The translations under genes and the position numbers were made by a program. The notes beneath the pieces were generated by a model that worked only from the letters and a program-made list of their open reading frames with translations, made no database searches and was not told the DNA's origin. A stretch of DNA of 48,207 nucleotides from Candidatus Pacearchaeota archaeon. Lineage in GTDB: Archaea; Nanobdellota; Nanobdellia; Pacearchaeales; GW2011-AR1. Of the stretch, positions 18,883-27,785 are shown one piece after another (the first letter of the stretch is position 1; each line of letters starts with the position of its first letter). Location: positions 1 to 48,207 of the forward strand of contig JACPLR010000023.1 in the NCBI GenBank assembly GCA_016186425.1, given 5' to 3'.

Positions 18883-19242
18883 TATTCCCCTAGTCCCGAT
18901 CCATGTTCACATCTTTTTTAAATGTCTTTTTGTGATTTAACAATATTTACAATTATTAATCACACGAAAGTTAATACGCGCTTATATTTAAATTGTGTTA
19001 ATTGATATCCAGTGGTAAAAATTTCAAAAATACCATATTTAAGCTTTATTTTTGGCCTTTTCAGCAGTATTTTTAATAATTTTAGTTAAATTTAGTGTGA
19101 ATAGTCCAGCTAAATTTGTAAGTTATTTTGAAACACCAAAACTGATTAAATTGATTAAATAAATGGTAGTTTAATAATTAAGAAATAGTTGTTAAGTATA
19201 ATAAGTTAGGGGAAGATATTGTAGTAATTCAAAATTTATTTT

Positions 19243-20298
19243 TTATCTTTTCTTTGCATAAACAATTCCGACAAGAGCAACCATGATTAAGTTTACAAGA
19301 ACAAAAATTAAAATCATAAACCAGTAGTTGTTTGTTGAATTAGTATTTCCTGCTTCATTTTCATCTTTAACAACAACCGGAATTTTAGTAAGTGAATTTG
19401 CTTTTTTAGCAGTTAATTTCTGAGAAGCAATATTTGAAGTCTGTGCTTTGTCATCTTTTATTATTTTTCCGTCATAAACTTCAGCATAAATACTTGCTTC
19501 ATTTTTTCCTAAAAACCAGATGCTCATTTCCATATCTTCTTTTTGATCCTTATTCAGGTCCACTTTTTCTGTCTCATCCATTTTTATTTCAAGTTCCTGC
19601 TTATCATTGCTATTAATTCCAACATGAACTGAATCAGCATCTATGCTTTCAATCTGCATTTCATGCCAGTCTTCAGATGTCATGATAGTGTAATCATCTC
19701 CGCTTGTTACTTTCAATGTTTGTTTTGAATCTCCGGCATTATTCACATTTGTTTTCTTGCTATTTCCCCTGCTATGCCCGTAAGGGTTTGAGCTTGAGGA
19801 TTCTGATTTTATAACAACTTTATTGCTCATTTCCTGAATAATAACATCATTCCCAATAACTGCTTTTGCAATAATATCATAAGCTCCTAAAGAATATCCA
19901 TCTGTATCCAAGGTTATTTTATAAGTTACTTCCTTGTCCTTGAAACCATATCCAAATTCAGATAAATAGCCGTATATTCCTCCAGCAACATTAACTTTTG
20001 TAATATTAACCACTCCCATACACTGGGATAACTTATTCCCGTTTGAATCAAAAACACATTCTTTGCTTCCATCTGGTCCGTCAAGTGTTAAAGTTATGGT
20101 ATTCAGCGAAGTTTCCTCATTTGAATTCATCTTAACAGAAACATCAAAAGTTATATTCTCGCCTTTGCTAACAAAATCCTTGTTGGAATCAATAGCTAAA
20201 GTAAATGCTTGTGCAGGCCCCGAAATAACAAGAACTGCAATAATTATCAAGCTCATAAGAACCGCGCTTGTTTTTATCAGAATATTTTTTGCTTTCAT
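19243..20298 (-). CDS. Secreted surface protein with C-terminal TM (351 aa), paralog of 18016-18882
   Basis: Signal ...VLVISGPAQAFTLAIDSNKDFVSKGEN; C-terminal YWFMILIFVLVNLIMVALVGIVYAKKR. Confidence 0.75.
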   Translation of the reverse strand: MKAKNILIKTSAVLMSLIIIAVLVISGPAQAFTLAIDSNKDFVSKGENITFDVSVKMNSNEETSLNTITLTLDGPDGSKECVFDSNGNKLSQCMGVVNITKVNVAGGIYGYLSEFGYGFKDKEVTYKITLDTDGYSLGAYDIIAKAVIGNDVIIQEMSNKVVIKSESSSSNPYGHSRGNSKKTNVNNAGDSKQTLKVTSGDDYTIMTSEDWHEMQIESIDADSVHVGINSNDKQELEIKMDETEKVDLNKDQKEDMEMSIWFLGKNEASIYAEVYDGKIIKDDKAQTSNIASQKLTAKKANSLTKIPVVVKDENEAGNTNSTNNYWFMILIFVLVNLIMVALVGIVYAKKR

Positions 20299-20474
20299 TT
20301 TTTATCAATTTTCTAATGCTTTTTCTTAATTTTACTTATTTATAAATGTTACTATTTTTAAATTAACACAAAATGATAAGCTTTAAATACTACTATCAAC
20401 CAGGGAATAACATATTATATATAGAAGAAGGACTTCAAATGAGAAATAAATTAAATAAATTGGTTCCAGGATTC

Positions 20475-20499
20475 ATAAAAACCCAGAGGTGGTTTTTAT
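20475..20499 (+). promoter_or_regulatory. RNA hairpin presenting a Shine-Dalgarno-like sequence in its loop, immediately 5' of a GT2 gene
   Basis: ATAAAAACC-CAGAGGT-GGTTTTTAT (9-bp perfect stem); GAGGTG about 10 nt before ATG 20502. Confidence 0.5.
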
Positions 20500-20501
20500 A
20501 A

Positions 20502-21497
20502 ATGATAACCTACTTAAAAATGCCGCAAAAAAAGAAAGTAAAATTAATTGTGCAGATTCCTGCTTATAACGAGGAAGCTCATATAGGCAAGGTTATAAAA
20601 GAAATTCCGAGAGAGATAGAAGGAATTGATGAAGTTGAAGTTCTTGTTATTGATGACGGTTCTTCTGACAATACAATTGAAGAGGCAAAGAAAGCAGGAG
20701 CTGATTATATTGTTAGGAATATTGACAATCAAGGTCTAGGAAAGACATTCAAGAATGGAATCGATCATGCTATTGAACTTGGAGCAGATATAATAGTAAA
20801 TATTGATGCAGATGGGCAATTTAATTCTAAAGATATTTCAAAATTAATTAAACCTATTTTAGATAAAGAAGCTAATATGGTTACTTGCTCTCGTTTTTTA
20901 AAACCCGAGATGACAAGAAACATGCCTTGGATTAAAAAATGGGGCAATAGAAGATTTACTAAATTAGTTAACAAGCTTACTGGACAAAAGTTTACAGACA
21001 CTCAATGTGGTTTTAGAGCTTATAGTAAAGAAGCAGCTATGAGGTTGAATGTTACAGGAAGCTTTACATATACACAAGAGGTTTTTCTTGATTTAGCTGA
21101 GAAGGGTTTGAAAATAAAAGAAATACCCTTGGAAGTTAATTATTTTAAAGATAGAAAGTCCGTTGTGTCTGGTAAATTAATGAGATATGGCTTTAAGAGT
21201 TTTGGAATAATTGCAAGAGCAACACGTGATACACAACCAATGACTTTTTTTGGATTGCCTGCAATGATAATATTCATCTTAGGATTTATTGGAGGCGCTT
21301 ATTCATTCGGCTACTGGCTTTTTACTAGCACTACAACTCCTGTAAGAACTCTTTTATGGATTTCTATATTTTTTGTAACATCTGGAATAGCACTTGGAAT
21401 ACTTGCTCTTGTTGCAGATATGCTTAAAAGAGTTAATAAAAATCTTGAAGAGATTTTATATAAATTAAAAAAGAAAGAGTTTGGCAACGGGCATTAG
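20502..21497 (+). CDS. Glycosyltransferase family 2 (dolichol-phosphate mannosyltransferase-like) with C-terminal TM segments
   Basis: VQIPAYNEEAHIGKVI, VLVIDDGSSDNT, IIVNIDADGQF, DTQCGFRAYSKEA; two C-terminal TM. Confidence 0.9.
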   Translation: MITYLKMPQKKKVKLIVQIPAYNEEAHIGKVIKEIPREIEGIDEVEVLVIDDGSSDNTIEEAKKAGADYIVRNIDNQGLGKTFKNGIDHAIELGADIIVNIDADGQFNSKDISKLIKPILDKEANMVTCSRFLKPEMTRNMPWIKKWGNRRFTKLVNKLTGQKFTDTQCGFRAYSKEAAMRLNVTGSFTYTQEVFLDLAEKGLKIKEIPLEVNYFKDRKSVVSGKLMRYGFKSFGIIARATRDTQPMTFFGLPAMIIFILGFIGGAYSFGYWLFTSTTTPVRTLLWISIFFVTSGIALGILALVADMLKRVNKNLEEILYKLKKKEFGNGH

Positions 21498-21503
21498 GGG
21501 GAG

Positions 21504-22562
21504 ATGATGAAACTCCTGTTTATTACAAAATCATATTCTATGAATAAAGGGGGAAAAGAAATATATAATTATAATCTTGTTAAATCTCTAAAAGACAATA
21601 AATTTAATATTAAATTAATTGCAACTTATGGGAATATCTTAAACTTGATATGGTTTTATCCATATTCATTGATAAGAGGCTTTTTTTCTTTGATCTTTAA
21701 TAAAATTGATTACATTCATATTGGAGATACTTTCACACTTCCAGTAGGTATGGTTTTGGCAGCTTTATTTAATAAAAAAATATCAGTTACTTTATATGGA
21801 TTAGACATAACTTATCCTTCTGAAGTCTATCAATCAGTTTTTATACCTTTAGTTAAGAAATGCGATAAAATTATTGTTATTAGCGAAGCAACAAAACAAG
21901 AAGCAATTAATAAAGGAATTAGTAAAGATAAACTAGTTGTCATGCCTTGTGGAGTGAATATAGATGATTTTTCAATAAATAAAGATAAGAATAAATTAAA
22001 AGAAGATATTGAAAAGAAATTCAATTTAAACTTAAAAGATAAAAAAATACTCTTAACAGTTGGCAGATTGGTTAAAAGAAAAGGTGTTGAATGGTTTATC
22101 AATGAGATAATGCCAAAATTAGAGAAAAGCTATATTTATTTAATTTCAGGAGAAGGAAAAGAAGAAGAAAATATAACAAAGGCTATAAAAAATAATAACC
22201 TAGAAAAGAGAGTGTTTTTGCTTGGAAGAGCGGATTTTGAAACACTTAAAATACTATATAATATTTCAGATGTTTTTGTTATGCCAAATATAAAAGTTGA
22301 AGGAGATATGGAAGGTTTTGGTATTGTTGCTATAGAATCTGCATCTGTTGGATTGCCTGTTGTTGCTTCAGATATTGAAGGCATAAAAGATGCAGTTATA
22401 AAAAATAAAACAGGTTATTTAGTAAAAGAGAAAAGTACTAAAGAGTTTATTAAATCAATTAAATCAGCCAATATGCTAAACAAACAAACCATGAAAACAT
22501 TAATAAAACAAAACTTCGCTTGGGATAAGATTGCCCAAGAGTATGGGGGTGTTTGGAGATGA
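21504..22562 (+). CDS. Glycosyltransferase family 4
   Basis: TVGRLVKRKGVEWFI, VMPNIKVEGDMEGFGIVAIESASVGLPVVASDIEGIKDAV (EX7E-type motif). Confidence 0.9.
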   Translation: MMKLLFITKSYSMNKGGKEIYNYNLVKSLKDNKFNIKLIATYGNILNLIWFYPYSLIRGFFSLIFNKIDYIHIGDTFTLPVGMVLAALFNKKISVTLYGLDITYPSEVYQSVFIPLVKKCDKIIVISEATKQEAINKGISKDKLVVMPCGVNIDDFSINKDKNKLKEDIEKKFNLNLKDKKILLTVGRLVKRKGVEWFINEIMPKLEKSYIYLISGEGKEEENITKAIKNNNLEKRVFLLGRADFETLKILYNISDVFVMPNIKVEGDMEGFGIVAIESASVGLPVVASDIEGIKDAVIKNKTGYLVKEKSTKEFIKSIKSANMLNKQTMKTLIKQNFAWDKIAQEYGGVWR

Positions 22563-23542
22563 AAATAATTGTCTGTACTAGAGACTTAGATTTTGGAGTA
22601 GGAAGCGTTGTGAAAAATGAATTAAAAGATATGGACAAAGATAAAAAAATTAGAAAAGTAATTGTGATAGGTCCAAAAAAATTAGGTGGATATAGTGATA
22701 AGATTAAATTTGAAATAATAAATAATATTGGAAGATTTTTTATTACTAAAGAACCTTATTTTGCATTTAAATGTAACTATAAAATAAAGGAAATCTTGAA
22801 AAAAGAGGAATTTGATAGGATTAATTTACATTTTCCAATATATGCTGAAAATTTTGGCCCAAAATTAATTATTAAATTTCATAGAATACATAAAGCTAAA
22901 GTTCCTATAAAAGAGGTTAAGGAATTTATGAGTCTACTATTTCATAATATATACTCTTATTTTGATTACAGAACAATAAAATATTCAAATCAGGTCCTAT
23001 TTGTTAGTAGAGCGTCATTAGAAGAGGCTAAAAAATTATATCCTAAATTTAAATCAAAATTCTTATTTGAACCTAATAAGGTAGATAGGTCAAGATTTTT
23101 TCCATTATCTATTAATAAAAGAGAGAATCTCAAAAAACAATTAGGGTTTGGAGATAGAAAAAAGAATCTATTATATGTGGGGAGGTTAGATCCTCTAAAG
23201 GGGATTATGAATCTAATTAAAACCTTAGATGAATTAAAAGATCCTAAATTAAGGTTAATAATTATTGGTGATGGATTTCTTAAAAATAAGGTAGTAAAGT
23301 ATCCGTTTGTAGTTTATTTAGGGAGAATTTCAAATGAAGAACTTTATAAATATTATAATATTGCAGACCTATTTATTTTACCCTCACTTTATGAAAATGC
23401 CCCAATGTCAATACTAGAAGCAAAGGCTTGTGAATGCAAAATATTGGCGACCAATGTTGGAGATAATATGTATTTATTAAATAAAGGTCAGATTTATTTA
23501 GATAATAATGAACTGAAGAATAAACTAAAGAGGTTAAAATGA
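22553..23542 (+). CDS. Glycosyltransferase family 4
   Basis: LLYVGRLDPLKGIMNLI, LFILPSLYENAPMSILEAKACECKILATNVG. Confidence 0.88.
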   Translation: MEMKIIVCTRDLDFGVGSVVKNELKDMDKDKKIRKVIVIGPKKLGGYSDKIKFEIINNIGRFFITKEPYFAFKCNYKIKEILKKEEFDRINLHFPIYAENFGPKLIIKFHRIHKAKVPIKEVKEFMSLLFHNIYSYFDYRTIKYSNQVLFVSRASLEEAKKLYPKFKSKFLFEPNKVDRSRFFPLSINKRENLKKQLGFGDRKKNLLYVGRLDPLKGIMNLIKTLDELKDPKLRLIIIGDGFLKNKVVKYPFVVYLGRISNEELYKYYNIADLFILPSLYENAPMSILEAKACECKILATNVGDNMYLLNKGQIYLDNNELKNKLKRLK

Positions 23543-25020
23543 GATTAAAAAATAAACTTTTATATTGTCTTTTTGTTTTAATTATTTTAATTTATTTATT
23601 ATTTTATTCAGTTTCTTTTTGGAATTATCATTTACCTTTTTATGGTCAAGGTTTTGATTCTTATCAATATATGGGCTTATATAAAATTAGTGAAGATAAG
23701 ATATTTAACTCTTTTATTTATTCAGAAAATCTTTTTCCAGGATTATATTCTGATGATTTTCATTTTGGAATTAATATTTTTTTATTTATTATCTTGAAAA
23801 ATATACTAGGAATAAACAATTTACAGACAATATTTATAGTGGGGTTGTTTGGGTCCTTACTATTTTTAGTTGCTATTTACTTTTTCTTAAAGAAAGTTAT
23901 GGATAAGGACACTAATAAAATTATCCTTACGATAATAATATATCTAATTTTTTCAGTAGGTTCATTAAAATGGCTTGGTAGATTTAATTCCTTTTTTGAT
24001 TTGTTAGTTATCTCATCTTACCCATCAAACATTGGAATTTCTTTAATGTTAATTCTATTAGGGCTTAATATAAATATAGTTAAATTAAATTTTAAATTAG
24101 TAACTTTAAACATATTAATATTTTTTTTGCTATTTTCCTCACATATTTTAACTGGATTTATTTATTTATTATTATTCTTTATATTATTTTTTACAAATTC
24201 TATAAAAGTTAAAAAAATAAATAGAAATTATATATTTATATTTTTGATTTATATAATGATACTCTCAATATTGCTTTTGTGGCCATATTATAATTGGCTA
24301 GATTTTTTTATTAATTCTAATCCAATTCAAACCGAGAGTCTTAGAGAATTACCATTAACTATTCAAGAATCGTTATCAATTTTAGGTATACTTATGATAA
24401 GTTTGGGTTCTTTAATTAAAAAACCTAAAGATAACTTATTCATGATTATATGGATTTTAGTCTTTTTTATAGTTACTTTATCCTATTTAACCCCATTCAG
24501 AGTTTCTTCTTACTGGAGATTCTTAAGTTTTATAAAAATACCTTTAATGATATCAACGACTCTACTCTTATTTTATCTCGATAATAAGAAATTAAGAGTA
24601 TTTATGATATGTATAATAATAATTACTTCTTTTTTAGCTATTTCTTTTAATATTAATGAGTTAAAATTGAAAGAGAATAATTTTGATAAGGTGTTAAATA
24701 TTAATAATCAGCTAAAATCTAATTCTAGAATATTTGGAGATCCCTTTATCTCGTATGGATTACAAGGACTTGGCGATCAACAAACCTTTTTTGTTGCTGA
24801 AGGGCATACAGGAAATATTAAATCCCAGAAAATAAATAAAGAGAGATTAAAAATATGGGATAGTGGATGTAATAATCTTACTAAAGAATTTTATATTCAA
24901 TTTGACTATTTTATAACATATAAAAACACGAATTGTAAGTCTAATTTTTTAAAGGTTTTTGGTTCAATAAATTATACAGACTATAAAGGTATTGAAATAT
25001 ATGAAATATCAAAAATTTAA
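23539..25020 (+). CDS. Polytopic membrane protein, GT-C/oligosaccharyltransferase-like
   Basis: About 10 hydrophobic segments, located in the glycosyltransferase operon (overlaps the upstream stop). Confidence 0.7.
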   Translation: MRLKNKLLYCLFVLIILIYLLFYSVSFWNYHLPFYGQGFDSYQYMGLYKISEDKIFNSFIYSENLFPGLYSDDFHFGINIFLFIILKNILGINNLQTIFIVGLFGSLLFLVAIYFFLKKVMDKDTNKIILTIIIYLIFSVGSLKWLGRFNSFFDLLVISSYPSNIGISLMLILLGLNINIVKLNFKLVTLNILIFFLLFSSHILTGFIYLLLFFILFFTNSIKVKKINRNYIFIFLIYIMILSILLLWPYYNWLDFFINSNPIQTESLRELPLTIQESLSILGILMISLGSLIKKPKDNLFMIIWILVFFIVTLSYLTPFRVSSYWRFLSFIKIPLMISTTLLLFYLDNKKLRVFMICIIIITSFLAISFNINELKLKENNFDKVLNINNQLKSNSRIFGDPFISYGLQGLGDQQTFFVAEGHTGNIKSQKINKERLKIWDSGCNNLTKEFYIQFDYFITYKNTNCKSNFLKVFGSINYTDYKGIEIYEISKI

Positions 25021-25024
25021 GCAT

Positions 25025-25108
25025 TCCAAACTCTTCCCCCAGTCAAAATGTGCCAGAGAGACCTTGAAGATTTACAAGCAAGTTTTGAAAGAAAAAATAA
25101 AAAAATAA
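25025..25108 (+). pseudogene. Remnant 3' end of a GT4-like gene (copy 1)
   Basis: SKLFPQSKCARETLKIYKQVLKEKIKK*, no 5' part; about 90% nt identity with 27637-27702. Confidence 0.5.
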
Positions 25109-25124
25109 ATTCTATTTGTAACAA

Positions 25125-25292
25125 TTACTTAGCAAAAAATGCTAAATTTGCCATGATAAGATATATAAATGCGCAAGAAAACATTATTACTTTTTGCCAA
25201 CTTTTTGGAACAATAAATCCTATTCCAAATAAAGATAATGCTACTCCTAGCAAAGTTGACCCATTAACAAAAGTGGGTGTTATAGTTATCAT
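25125..25292 (-). CDS. Small membrane protein (55 aa)
   Basis: MITITPTFVNGSTLLGVALSLFGIGFIVPKSWQKVIMFSCAFIYLIMANLAFFAK*; two TM-like segments. Confidence 0.45.
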   Translation of the reverse strand: MITITPTFVNGSTLLGVALSLFGIGFIVPKSWQKVIMFSCAFIYLIMANLAFFAK

Positions 25293-25521
25293 TTTGTTAT
25301 TTTGACTCCTCCATAGAGAATAAAAATACTCAAGTTATTTAAATGCTTACTTTTATACTTTTTTTATTTTTTTAAAATATATTAATAAAACAACTTAACC
25401 CTCTTCTTCACCCCCCAACCCTACTTTTACTTAGGCTTGATAATTTCAGGAACAACGCTAATTTTGTGTTTGGCTTATTTGGTTTATGATTGGAGAAAAA
25501 GAGGAAAAAAACCTTAAACAA

Positions 25522-25599
25522 TCCAAAAAATTCCCTTATGATAAATGTGTAAGGGAGACATTGAAGGTTTATCAAGAAGTTATGAAAAATAACCAATAA
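25522..25599 (+). pseudogene. Remnant 3' end of a GT4-like gene (copy 2)
   Basis: SKKFPYDKCVRETLKVYQEVMKNNQ*; preceded in another frame by a TM-type tail LGLIISGTTLILCLAYLVYDWRKRGKKP*. Confidence 0.5.
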
Positions 25600-25703
25600 C
25601 CACATTGATAATATAAATAAGGCATAAATTTTCTTAATGAAAATTTAAACATTGTATGCTTAAAAGATAACAACAAAAGTCTTATAACTCCTTTATTCTT
25701 ATT

Positions 25704-25919
25704 TTGATTATGGAAATAGTTTTTACAGAACATTCAAAAGAGAGGATGCAGATAAGAAAAATAACAGAAGAAGAAATTAATGAAGCTATAAAATATCCAG
25801 AAGAAGTAAGAAAAAAAGAAGGAAAATATTATGCAAGAAAGAATATTGGAAGAGCCAATATAGAAGTTGTTTACGAAAAAGAAAAATATATAAAGATCAT
25901 AACTATATATTACTTATAG
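25704..25919 (+). CDS. DUF4258-like protein (putative RelE-type toxin)
   Basis: IVFTEHSKERMQIRKITEEEINEAIKYPEEVRKKEGKYYARKNIGRANIEVVYEKEKYIKIITIYYL. Confidence 0.75.
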   Translation: MIMEIVFTEHSKERMQIRKITEEEINEAIKYPEEVRKKEGKYYARKNIGRANIEVVYEKEKYIKIITIYYL

Positions 25920-25941
25920 ATTACAAAGGTAAAAATAAAAA

Positions 25942-26151
25942 ATGAAAATAACATTTGACAAGGAAGCAGATGCAATGTATATAGAAGTAAGCGAGGGAGC
26001 TTTTGCTAAAAATAGAAAGATTGATGATGAAACTATTATAGATTTAGATAAAAATGGGAAGATTATAGGAATAGAATTATTGAATGTAAGCAAAAGAATG
26101 TCAAGTGATTTTCTTTCAGATATAAGGGTTCAAAACTTGGTTTCTTCTTGA
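25942..26151 (+). CDS. DUF2283 family protein (putative antitoxin partner)
   Basis: MKITFDKEADAMYIEVSEGAFAKNRKIDDETIIDLDKNGKIIGIELLNVSKRM. Confidence 0.8.
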   Translation: MKITFDKEADAMYIEVSEGAFAKNRKIDDETIIDLDKNGKIIGIELLNVSKRMSSDFLSDIRVQNLVSS

Positions 26152-26238
26152 GATTTACAGCTAAATAGATGATATTTTTGAAAATATATAATACTAAATT
26201 TCTCATTGGAGATAAATTTAACCTACTTTAATAGTTTT

Positions 26239-26424
26239 TTAAGTTGGTTTTAAATTAGCAATCTGTTTATAACTCTTTTCCTCATCTTTTGTTCTCCCTC
26301 TTCCCAAATAACATTTTCCACAAAAACATAACTTTAAAAATCCCTTCCTTATCTTTCTACCATTAATATAATGCCAAAAAATGCCAAAACTAAATGCCAA
26401 AATGCCAATTAATACTAAAGACAA
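26239..26424 (-). CDS. Small TM protein with CxCGxC motif (61 aa, TTG start)
   Basis: MSLVLIGILAFSFGIFWHYINGRKIRKGFLKLCFCGKCYLGRGRTKDEEKSYKQIANLKPT. Confidence 0.4.
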   Translation of the reverse strand: MSLVLIGILAFSFGIFWHYINGRKIRKGFLKLCFCGKCYLGRGRTKDEEKSYKQIANLKPT

Positions 26425-26445
26425 GAAGCGGATACTTATAATTAA

Positions 26446-27105
26446 CTATGAATTCCCGCTTAAAAAACTAGCAGCAGAATTTCCATGCAAAACTTGCCCG
26501 TCAAAATTATTCCAAAGAGCTTCAGCTATTTTAAATGATTCTGAATCTGCTTTTGCAAGAATTTTTCTTATATTTTTTAACATTTGTTTCTTTGCATTCT
26601 CGTTTGCATAAGATGCTGAATTTCCTTTTATTAATGATATTGGAACAAGATTAGAAGGCTCTAAAAATAACCTTGCTGTATTGTCTTTTAAGGGATTGCC
26701 TATCCATTGTGTATCTACATAGAATTGAAATGGCCTGTCATAACCAATAAAACATCCATCTTTGGAATTTTTTGTGCAGGCAACACCGAGAACTGCGGCA
26801 GCATGGCAAGATCTCGCATAAACTATTCTATCTTTGATTAGAAAATCATTAACTCCAGCTTCTACTAAAATTTCTTTATTTCCGCTTATAGCTTTATCTG
26901 ATCCATGGCCATTAAAAATAACCATTTTATAATCTTGCTTCTTGATTATTTTTTCAAATATATCTTTAACTGCATCTTTATCTTTAAGAGGCTTAATTTC
27001 TATATTTGCCTTATTGGCTGCATCTTCAATTTGCTGTGAAAATTGGGATAAATATTCAGTTACATCATCATGTCTTGGCATGGTTATCAGAATTCCTTTT
27101 TTCAT
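26446..27105 (-). CDS. Caspase/CHAT-like cysteine peptidase (clan CD fold), start at MKKGILITMPRHDD
   Basis: Putative dyad: His in YKMVIFNGHGSDKAISG and Cys in DRIVYARSCHAAAVLGVAC. ATG at 27105 lies 1 nt after the stop of the upstream gene. Confidence 0.65.
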   Translation of the reverse strand: MKKGILITMPRHDDVTEYLSQFSQQIEDAANKANIEIKPLKDKDAVKDIFEKIIKKQDYKMVIFNGHGSDKAISGNKEILVEAGVNDFLIKDRIVYARSCHAAAVLGVACTKNSKDGCFIGYDRPFQFYVDTQWIGNPLKDNTARLFLEPSNLVPISLIKGNSASYANENAKKQMLKNIRKILAKADSESFKIAEALWNNFDGQVLHGNSAASFLSGNS

Positions 27106-27106
27106 T

Positions 27107-27343
27107 TTATATAGTTGTAATAGCCCTTGTAAAGTCTCCCCTCGCAACAGCTTTCATAAAAGAAATATGCGAATTAATTATTTGTCTGCCTATAGAATCC
27201 CCATCTTTAACATGCCTTATCATCTCTTCTTTTGTTAAAGCTTTATCGCTGCCTATGGCTAGTTTAAGATTGGAAGGAATCGTTTCTATTCGCATTATAA
27301 CAACTTCTTTCAATTCCTCTTTAATTTCTTTTTCTTCACTCAT
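27107..27343 (-). CDS. Small protein of unknown function, second gene of caspase-like operon (78 aa)
   Basis: MSEEKEIKEELKEVVIMRIETIPSNLKLAIGSDKALTKEEMIRHVKDGDSIGRQIINSHISFMKAVARGDFTRAITTI; ATGA overlap with the upstream ORF. Confidence 0.75.
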   Translation of the reverse strand: MSEEKEIKEELKEVVIMRIETIPSNLKLAIGSDKALTKEEMIRHVKDGDSIGRQIINSHISFMKAVARGDFTRAITTI

Positions 27344-27534
27344 ATTATTTTAATATCCTCCAATACTTTCAAAATTTTCTTTCCTAAAGCAGTATTTTCC
27401 TCTATCTCTATAAATGCAGTATTCCAAGTGTATGGCTTTTTTTCAATAACTACTATTATATCTTTCCTTAACCCATCAGGAATATCTGCGTAAATCTTAA
27501 GAAATTTAGCCCTTTTATCTTCTTGCTTTGCCAT
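27340..27534 (-). CDS. Small protein of unknown function, first gene of caspase-like operon (64 aa)
   Basis: MAKQEDKRAKFLKIYADIPDGLRKDIIVVIEKKPYTWNTAFIEIEENTALGKKILKVLEDIKII; TATA-like TTAAATATATA just upstream. Confidence 0.75.
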   Translation of the reverse strand: MAKQEDKRAKFLKIYADIPDGLRKDIIVVIEKKPYTWNTAFIEIEENTALGKKILKVLEDIKII

Positions 27535-27636
27535 AAATAGTTAATGTTAAGTATATATTTAAGTTTAACGCTCTTGGTTTTTGCAATATTTTGCCTACTA
27601 TTATAACTTATTCCAATATACAAACCTCTCTGTTTT

Positions 27637-27711
27637 TCAAAACTCTTCTCCCAGTCAAAATGTGCCAGGGAAACCTTGAAGGTTTACAAGCAAGTTATGA
27701 AAAATGATTGA
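27637..27711 (+). pseudogene. Remnant 3' end of a GT4-like gene (copy 3)
   Basis: SKLFSQSKCARETLKVYKQVMKND*; direct repeat of copy 1. Confidence 0.5.
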
Positions 27712-27785
27712 TTCTAAGGCCTCAAAAGAATATCTTTTTAAATACTCCAAGATAGCTTAATTAAGCCTAAAACCCTCATTTTAGC

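Noticed and set aside
25408-25605. 65-aa minus ORF
   Set aside because: Antisense of the GT4-tail remnant (copy 2) and of the TM-type tail; plus-strand peptide similarity is more convincing.
26942-27353. Plus ORFs 26942-27238 and 27006-27353
   Set aside because: Antisense to the caspase-like operon, whose minus-strand genes are tightly coupled.
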